Assembly (NCBI RefSeq): GCF_023558375.1
Contig: NZ_CP083761.1
Span: 4,605,001-4,669,000 of the forward strand
DNA length: 64,000 bases
Reading direction: 5' to 3'
Origin: Chroococcidiopsis sp. CCMEE 29
Lineage (GTDB): Bacteria; Cyanobacteriota; Cyanobacteriia; Cyanobacteriales; Chroococcidiopsidaceae
Position 1 is the first letter of the stretch; the number at the start of each line of letters is the position of its first letter. Position numbers and translations under genes: made by a program. Of the stretch, positions 59,602 through 64,000 are shown one piece after another. A model generated the notes under the pieces. That model did no database searches. It was not told the DNA's origin and worked only from the letters and a program-made list of their open reading frames with translations.

Positions 59602-60525
59602 CTAGGCCTTGAAACAGCTGCCAACAAGTTCAGGTTGACATTTCCGAGCAAAAATCTGCGCAGCATGATAGCTAATTTTTTCCCGCAGGCGATATACTTC
59701 CTTGACTGATAAATTCAAACGGGAGGCGATCGCCTTCTGCGACATCCCTTGAAGATATAACCGCAACCACTGCTCTGCCGTTGGTCCTAATCGTTCAGCT
59801 AGATAGTTGGCAAATTCCTGCTGCACTGCTTGCCGCAATGCCTGTTGTTCCTCCAGCGCTTGCATATCCTGATACATCGCGATCGCTTTAATATCTAGCA
59901 AGCTGAGCGGTTGCTCGCCGTCTTCGGCGAGAATTTCCTCCGAAATTAACCGCACCGAACTACTTTGAGGTACCTGAGTTATGCCCCCACGCTGCGTGCG
60001 GCGTAAGTAGTTAATAAATCTATAAACCAGTAACGGTTGATTGCGGATCGGACGTAAGCAATATTCTTGCAGACTAGCAAACAGTAGGGCATTACGTAGC
60101 TTTGGCTGGTCAGTACACTCAGCAATCCACGCCATCTGCTGCTGCATGTAGCGATCGCTTTGCAGTAATTCCTGCAGCACTTCCTGTAGAACATCTACGA
60201 TAGCTTGTTGGCGATCGCGACTGAGGGCAACCCAGCTACAGATTTTATTTCGGAGCAACACCAAACTGCCTAAGCGCTGCATGAGGTTACGATAAGCTTG
60301 CGCTGGTCCTAGCCCCAAGTAACGCTGCTGTAAGATCCGGTAGCGATATTCCATCGCTTGCTGGGTAACTTCCAGTTGATTGAGGTTGAGCATCTCAAAG
60401 CGCTCTAAGTCGTTTCCTAATAGCCAACGAATAATACTCTCCCTAACCGCAGCACTTTGTTCTGGAAAGTCTGCTGAAAGCCGCGATCGCCATTCTTGTG
60501 CTAGGTCTGCTGCTGACTTACTCAT
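59602..60525 (-). CDS. HetZ-like cyanobacterial regulator with C-terminal HTH
   Basis: 307 residues from the ATG at 60523-60525, with AAGGAGTGG about seven bases ahead. A longer frame to 60564 lacks a ribosome site. The body is helical. IRNQPLLVYRFINYLRRTQR and GGITQVPQ form a conserved-looking block, and the C-terminus MSQKAIASRLNLSVKEVYRL is a LuxR/sigma-4-type helix-turn-helix. The arrangement is that of HetZ-related proteins, regulators of heterocyst development that also have relatives in non-heterocystous species. The assignment to this family is from memory and uncertain. DNA binding is likely either way. Confidence 0.55.
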   Translation of the reverse strand: MSKSAADLAQEWRSRLSADFPEQSAAVRESIIRWLLGNDLERFEMLNLNQLEVTQQAMEYRYRILQQRYLGLGPAQAYRNLMQRLGSLVLLRNKICSWVALSRDRQQAIVDVLQEVLQELLQSDRYMQQQMAWIAECTDQPKLRNALLFASLQEYCLRPIRNQPLLVYRFINYLRRTQRGGITQVPQSSSVRLISEEILAEDGEQPLSLLDIKAIAMYQDMQALEEQQALRQAVQQEFANYLAERLGPTAEQWLRLYLQGMSQKAIASRLNLSVKEVYRLREKISYHAAQIFARKCQPELVGSCFKA

Positions 60526-61110
60526 GAGATACCACTCCTTCAATCTCTGCGGTAAAGATTGCATGACAACCTACATTGCAGATGATTCGTAAATGACAAG
60601 TAAAAGGAATTGCAAAAGGTAACATTGCAGTTCAGGTAAAGTTTATTGCCCAAATTTTTGGAGTTGCCGAATAATGCGTTTTAATTAAGCAGAAACGTTT
60701 GTCCTTACAAACTTCTGGCGATAGAACCAAAACAATTCCAAATTTTTAAGTGAATGTGGTGAATTTGCTGTAAATGTTGCCACGGTTTTCTGATAAAAAG
60801 TTCATCTTTATTGCAGCTTTTATCATTGTCTGATTTAGCTGTTTTTAAATCTAGCTTCTTATGCATAGAATTAAAACCTATAAATCTCATGTAAAATCTC
60901 ATACAGTCTTCGTACAATATTTCCGGCAATCTCCCCAGAAACTAAAACTTATAAAAGTAAAGCTAAATAATGTTATAAAAAGCTCATAACTCGCTATTTG
61001 TATAAATTTACGCCTAATATAGGTACTCATAAACTGTATGCACCAGAAAACGGTATTATTTGGGTAGAGTCCAGATCAATTAATAGGTGGAAGACTACCC
61101 GTGAGCCTCC
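60526..61110. other. 585-bp AT-rich divergent intergenic stretch
   Basis: Lies between the divergent HetZ-like and AAA-protein genes. It is strongly AT-rich with direct repeats of AAATCTCATG/AAATCTCATA (about 60883-60905) and AATTCC. No coding frame with protein character, tRNA or recognised riboswitch was seen. Both promoters must lie here. A long leader is possible for either gene. Confidence 0.45.
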
Positions 61111-62469
61111 ATGTCCCTCGATTCTCTCCTTGAGATTCTTAATCGCAAGCTGGTTGAAGCCCAAAATCGCCCTCTTAATGCCACAGAGATTTTAATTTTG
61201 CGGGGAATTTGGGAGTATCAGACCTATAGCCAAATTGCCCAAGCGAATGACTATAGCCCCGGTTACTTCACTAATGTTGTCGCTCCAGAGTTATGCCAAC
61301 GACTCTCTCAGCTCATCGGTAGTCGCGTTACCAAGAAAAACTGCCGGCCACTGCTAGAGTCTTATGCTGCAGCACAGGTAGCACCGGAGACAGCGCCACT
61401 AGTGCAACATCTTACAGACTTTTACCCTGATGTCACTCAGGAGAATATTTCGCCAATCTACCCTAGTGGCTCAGTTCCTCTTAACTCACCTTTTTACATT
61501 GAACACCCTGCCATTCAGGCACAGGTGTATGAAGAAATCAGTAAACCAGGAGCCTTAGTGCGGATTAAAGCTCCTAGAGAAATGGGCAAAACCTCACTGC
61601 TGCTAAGAACATTGGATTATGCCAAGCGCTTAGACTACCGTACAGTTTGCCTGAACCTAGAGCAGATCGAACAGCCAATTTTGAGCGATCTGAATCGATT
61701 TTTGCGCTGGTTGTGTGTCAGTGTTACCCATCAGCTGCAGCTGCAGCCTCGACTAGACGAATATTGGGATGAAGATATTGGCAGCAACGTAAGCTGCACT
61801 CTTTACTTTCGAGGCTACCTACTAGAGCAAATCGGCTCTCCCATTGTCTTGGCATTAGACGAGGTGAACCAGGTTTTTGAGCATCCTCAAGTGGCGAAGG
61901 ACTTTTTACCCCTGTTACGTTCCTGGTATGAAGAAGCCAGAAGACTGCGCATCTGGCAAAAGCTGCGCTTAATTGTGGTGCACTCGACGGAAATATATGT
62001 TCCCCTCCATCTGAACCAGTCCCCTTTCAATGTCGGGCTACCGATTCAGTTAGCAGGCTTTAGTATAGATCAAGTGCAGCAGTTAGCCCAGCGTTATAGA
62101 CTTAATTGGACAGATGGCGAGCAAGCAAGGCTTTTGATGGCTATGGTTGGGGGACATCCGGCACTGGTGCAAATAGCCCTCTATCATCTTAGCCGTGGAG
62201 AGGTAAGGCTAGCGCAACTACTGGAAACTGCCCCCACACCAACTGGAATTTATGGCTATCACTTGCAGCGTCACTGGGCAACCTTACAGCAACAGCCGGA
62301 ATTAGCGATCGCTCTTCATACTGTGATGAGTGCTACCGAGCCCGTGCAGTTAGAACCCACTTTGGCTTACAAGCTAAACAGTATAGGATTGATCCATTTA
62401 GATGGTAATAAAGCAATGCCAAGTTGCCAGTTGTATCGGCAGTATTTTGAGAATCAGCAACCAGAATAA
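61111..62469 (+). CDS. vMAP-type N-terminal HTH plus AAA-like (AAA_35) ATPase
   Basis: 452 residues. The first 75 (TEILILRGIWEYQTYSQIAQ, then YSPGYFTNVVAPELCQRLSQ) match the vMAP-M9-type helix-turn-helix that opens many cyanobacterial STAND proteins. Residues about 125-430 are an AAA-like domain: the entry SPFYIEHPAIQAQVYEEISK, P-loop IKAPREMGKTSLLLRTL, Walker B PIVLALDEVNQVF, and late GGHPALVQIALYHLSRG. The usual WD40 or effector C-terminus is absent. Relatives are proposed conflict or signalling NTPases. A decayed second copy of part of this gene lies at 63628. Confidence 0.8.
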   Translation: MSLDSLLEILNRKLVEAQNRPLNATEILILRGIWEYQTYSQIAQANDYSPGYFTNVVAPELCQRLSQLIGSRVTKKNCRPLLESYAAAQVAPETAPLVQHLTDFYPDVTQENISPIYPSGSVPLNSPFYIEHPAIQAQVYEEISKPGALVRIKAPREMGKTSLLLRTLDYAKRLDYRTVCLNLEQIEQPILSDLNRFLRWLCVSVTHQLQLQPRLDEYWDEDIGSNVSCTLYFRGYLLEQIGSPIVLALDEVNQVFEHPQVAKDFLPLLRSWYEEARRLRIWQKLRLIVVHSTEIYVPLHLNQSPFNVGLPIQLAGFSIDQVQQLAQRYRLNWTDGEQARLLMAMVGGHPALVQIALYHLSRGEVRLAQLLETAPTPTGIYGYHLQRHWATLQQQPELAIALHTVMSATEPVQLEPTLAYKLNSIGLIHLDGNKAMPSCQLYRQYFENQQPE

Positions 62470-63233
62470 CGTATGAAATCTTCTAATGTAGTGTCATAAC
62501 CGCCATATTCATCTATGTAACGGAGAATAGAGGTACTAAATTCATCGTGAGAACCTCGGTTTCTAAGTAGAAGATTTGCCACCCCATAAGGACCCCGCAA
62601 GTGGGCCCCTGCGAGAATGCCAGAAAGGGTGATGGTTATTGTTTTTGATACTCCGCGATCGTCAAAGATCTTTTGCTGACCAAGGTAGTTGTCGATGGAC
62701 GTGCCTTGCCCATTGAGCGTCTCGTCGATCAGCTTCCAGTTCAAGGCAAAAGCCTCACGAATTGCTTCTTCTTGAATATCAGGAGAATGTAAGAATTTTG
62801 ATTTGCTATCAATACCATTCTTTCTTGTCCATATGCCTTGCCAGTAATTTTTGGTGGCACCATGCCCGTAGTAGATAGTGGCTTTGTAGTAGCCAAGATC
62901 GATCAGTAGAGATTCTCCAAATTGGTACTTGCCTATGAAACCCAAGACGTTTTCCACCTGGTACTGATTTAGATCTCCTTTTGGTAAGCCTGATGCAGAT
63001 ACTCCAAGGGCTTCTAGCAAATCTAAAAAACTGCCTTTGCTTAAACCAGTCCCAGGTAGAGGAGGGCTTTTTTGACCCTCCTGCAAACGCTTAGCTTCTT
63101 GTATGAAGCTGGTATCATCTGGTTTCATAATTTCAGTCCAACGGCTATCACTAGCCAATCCTTGTTGGGCAATGATATCGAGTATATTTCCCGTCTTTAT
63201 GGTGTACGGTAAACTACTAAATTGGCAATCCAT
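62454..63233 (-). CDS. lysozyme/transglycosylase-like protein of unknown role
   Basis: 259 residues, no signal peptide. NVLGFIGKYQFGESLLIDLG, then YWQGIWTRKNGIDSKSKFLH, IQEEAIREAFALNWKLID and late SGILAGAHLRGPYGVANLLL follow the order of lysozyme-fold domains found in phage-tail and secreted glycan-binding proteins. In those, GKYQFGE and AGAHLxGxxGV flank the active cleft. The catalytic glutamate could be in YQFGES. The N-terminal 80 residues form a linker or targeting part. It is convergent with the AAA gene and overlaps its end by 16 bp. Peptidoglycan hydrolysis is inferred. Confidence 0.55.
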   Translation of the reverse strand: MDCQFSSLPYTIKTGNILDIIAQQGLASDSRWTEIMKPDDTSFIQEAKRLQEGQKSPPLPGTGLSKGSFLDLLEALGVSASGLPKGDLNQYQVENVLGFIGKYQFGESLLIDLGYYKATIYYGHGATKNYWQGIWTRKNGIDSKSKFLHSPDIQEEAIREAFALNWKLIDETLNGQGTSIDNYLGQQKIFDDRGVSKTITITLSGILAGAHLRGPYGVANLLLRNRGSHDEFSTSILRYIDEYGGYDTTLEDFIRYSGC

Positions 63234-63531
63234 ACAATAACTTCAATTTTGTGTGATTTGAACAAGTGTCTGATCCAAAGTTATTAGTTAAGGAGACAAA
63301 TAACTTTTAACGGTCATCACCAGTTACGTTTATTAGGTTTGGTCTACTTATTCTTATTCTTTATTTTGTATAATTTTGTAAGAAACATATCAGATAAAGT
63401 TAATTATTCTGTATCTTTACTTTAGCAGTTATCAAATCATTTAATCTCATATTAATCTCACACAAATTCTCATCTAAATACTCATCTATAAGCTAATACG
63501 AAGTTAATACAAAACTCATATAATGTAGTTC

Positions 63532-63582
63532 AAATCAGCTTTTGTAGGGTAGGCATCCTGCCTGCCCTACAAAAGCTGATTT
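63532..63582. repeat. 51-bp palindrome with 18-bp perfect arms
   Basis: AAATCAGCTTTTGTAGGG (63532-63549) is perfectly repeated in inverted form at 63565-63582. The loop adds a GGC/GCC pairing. The size and GTAGGG...CCCTAC core are those of dispersed cyanobacterial hairpin repeats. It may act as a terminator or be a small MITE. Confidence 0.7.
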
Positions 63583-63627
63583 CTAATCTTCTAGTGGAAA
63601 GGAAGTAATTGGACGCTTGCAAAGTTA

Positions 63628-63708
63628 TTGAGCAACCTTGCAACAACAGATGGAATTAGCGAGCGCCCTTGCTCCCATCATGAGTATCACTGCATCTAGG
63701 CAATAAAA
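63628..63708 (+). pseudogene. remnant of a second AAA-like gene
   Basis: GCAACCTTGCAACAACAG followed by GAATTAGCG and ATCATGAGT aligns with codons 388-410 of the intact AAA gene at 61111. The remnant translates ATLQQQMELASALAPIMSIT against ATLQQQPELAIALHTVMSAT. The preceding tryptophan codon (TGG) has become TGA. Only about 25 codons are recognisable. It is a decayed paralogue or partial duplicate in the same orientation. Confidence 0.65.
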
Positions 63709-63753
63709 CTTATTCTGATTCTCACCCCTCTGTAGGGGTTTAGGAGGAAAGCA

Positions 63754-64000
63754 CTATTGTTCAAAGTGCGGGTAGATATCTTGCTCAAACATATCCTGCA
63801 CATCTTGAGGCTGCTGTTTGACAAGCTCCTCATAATCCGGTCTCACAGAAATATGATAATCAGCTATGCGAGAGTCAATCTCTGGTAGCCAGGTTGTGTG
63901 TATTGTATAGCCAAAATTGAAGCCAGGATAACTTAACTGGCACACTGGTCCTTTAAATAATTTTTCGGCATCAAAAATCCAAATTTCATCTCCTTTGGGA
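63754..64000 (-). CDS. carotenoid oxygenase-like protein, C-terminal end only
   Basis: The minus frame is open from the window edge to a stop at 63754-63756, about 81 residues. KGDEIWIFDAEKLFKGPVCQ and LSYPGFNFGYTIHTTWLPE correspond to the end of the carotenoid cleavage dioxygenase propeller. There the last iron-binding histidine lies in an F-x-x-H-x-x-W context, here YTIHTTW. A charged extension (PDYEELVKQQPQDVQDMFEQ) follows. These enzymes cleave carotenoids or apocarotenals to retinal-type products. The family call rests on this short piece and is moderate. The start lies outside the window. Confidence 0.55.
   Translation of the reverse strand, partial: PKGDEIWIFDAEKLFKGPVCQLSYPGFNFGYTIHTTWLPEIDSRIADYHISVRPDYEELVKQQPQDVQDMFEQDIYPHFEQ

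Larger units (their letters stand above)
63234..63753. other. AT-rich spacer with palindrome and AAA-gene remnant
   Basis: The first 290 bases are very AT-rich with repeated CTCATAT/CTCATCT and ATACTCATC motifs (63440-63520) and hold no gene. A long palindrome (63532-63582) and a decayed piece of an AAA-like gene (63628-63708) follow; both are listed separately. The promoter of the lysozyme-like gene lies at the left end. Confidence 0.5.

Noticed and set aside
1-64000. tRNA or rRNA genes
   Set aside because: No cloverleaf with a T-loop GGTTCRANTCC and no rRNA-like sequence was noticed on reading. A covariance search was not possible, so short or odd tRNAs cannot be fully excluded.

Overview
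The window is chromosomal DNA from a cyanobacterium. The HIP1 octamer GCGATCGC is scattered through most genes. Several genes are of kinds typical of cyanobacteria: a DUF3386 protein, a DUF29 protein, a HetZ-like regulator, an AAA-like protein with a vMAP-type N-terminal helix-turn-helix, and a carotenoid-oxygenase fragment. No rRNA, tRNA or CRISPR array was seen. The mix resembles a large-genome, desiccation-tolerant or colonial type, but the species is an inference and is not shown by the sequence.

Bases 1-6.1 kb (minus strand) are part of an exopolysaccharide cluster: a GT4 glycosyltransferase cut by the window edge, a Wzy/O-antigen-ligase-like membrane protein, a Wzc-type chain-length/tyrosine-kinase protein, an adenylylsulfate kinase and a GT2 glycosyltransferase. 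The kinase hints at a sulfated polymer. Bases 6.3-8.8 kb hold small or unrecognised genes. Bases 8.9-10.1 kb have no gene but carry four diverged copies of a structured repeat. Its second hairpin is kept by compensating base changes in three copies, so these look like tandem small-RNA units. This is the best candidate for something undescribed.

Bases 10.5-39.5 kb look like an accessory region. They contain an AAC(6')-like acetyltransferase, short-chain and flavin oxidoreductases, ABM-fold monooxygenases, DUF1772 membrane proteins, an RND efflux pair and an MFS pump. Seven regulators of six families (WYL, AraC twice, ECF41 sigma, MarR, PadR, MalT-like) sit beside them. Several have visible operators: TGACA-N5-TGTCA for WYL, TGACAA-N4-TTGTCA for MarR, a 14-bp inverted repeat for PadR, and an exact ECF41-type promoter, TGTCACA-N16-CGTC, in front of the ECF41 operon. 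The region is also damaged. It has an IS630 element (TA duplication, inverted repeats, split transposase), an intact IS605-type element (tnpA and tnpB), an orphan TnpB fragment, a frameshifted cupin gene, an RND gene with one in-frame TGA, a degenerate DUF899 gene, a MalT-like regulator without its DNA-binding domain, and fragments of azoreductase, epimerase, GNAT and histidine-kinase genes.

Bases 39.5-64 kb look like core genome: acyl-CoA dehydrogenase, class I amidotransferase, GH57 glucan enzyme, Nfu scaffold, a sensor kinase, lepA, htpG, rpmB, a histone-deacetylase-family enzyme, murF, a HetZ-like regulator, a vMAP-HTH/AAA protein and a lysozyme-like protein. Among them are a decayed TnpB, a palindromic MITE-like element and short gene remnants (cysteine desulfurase start, AAA paralogue piece).
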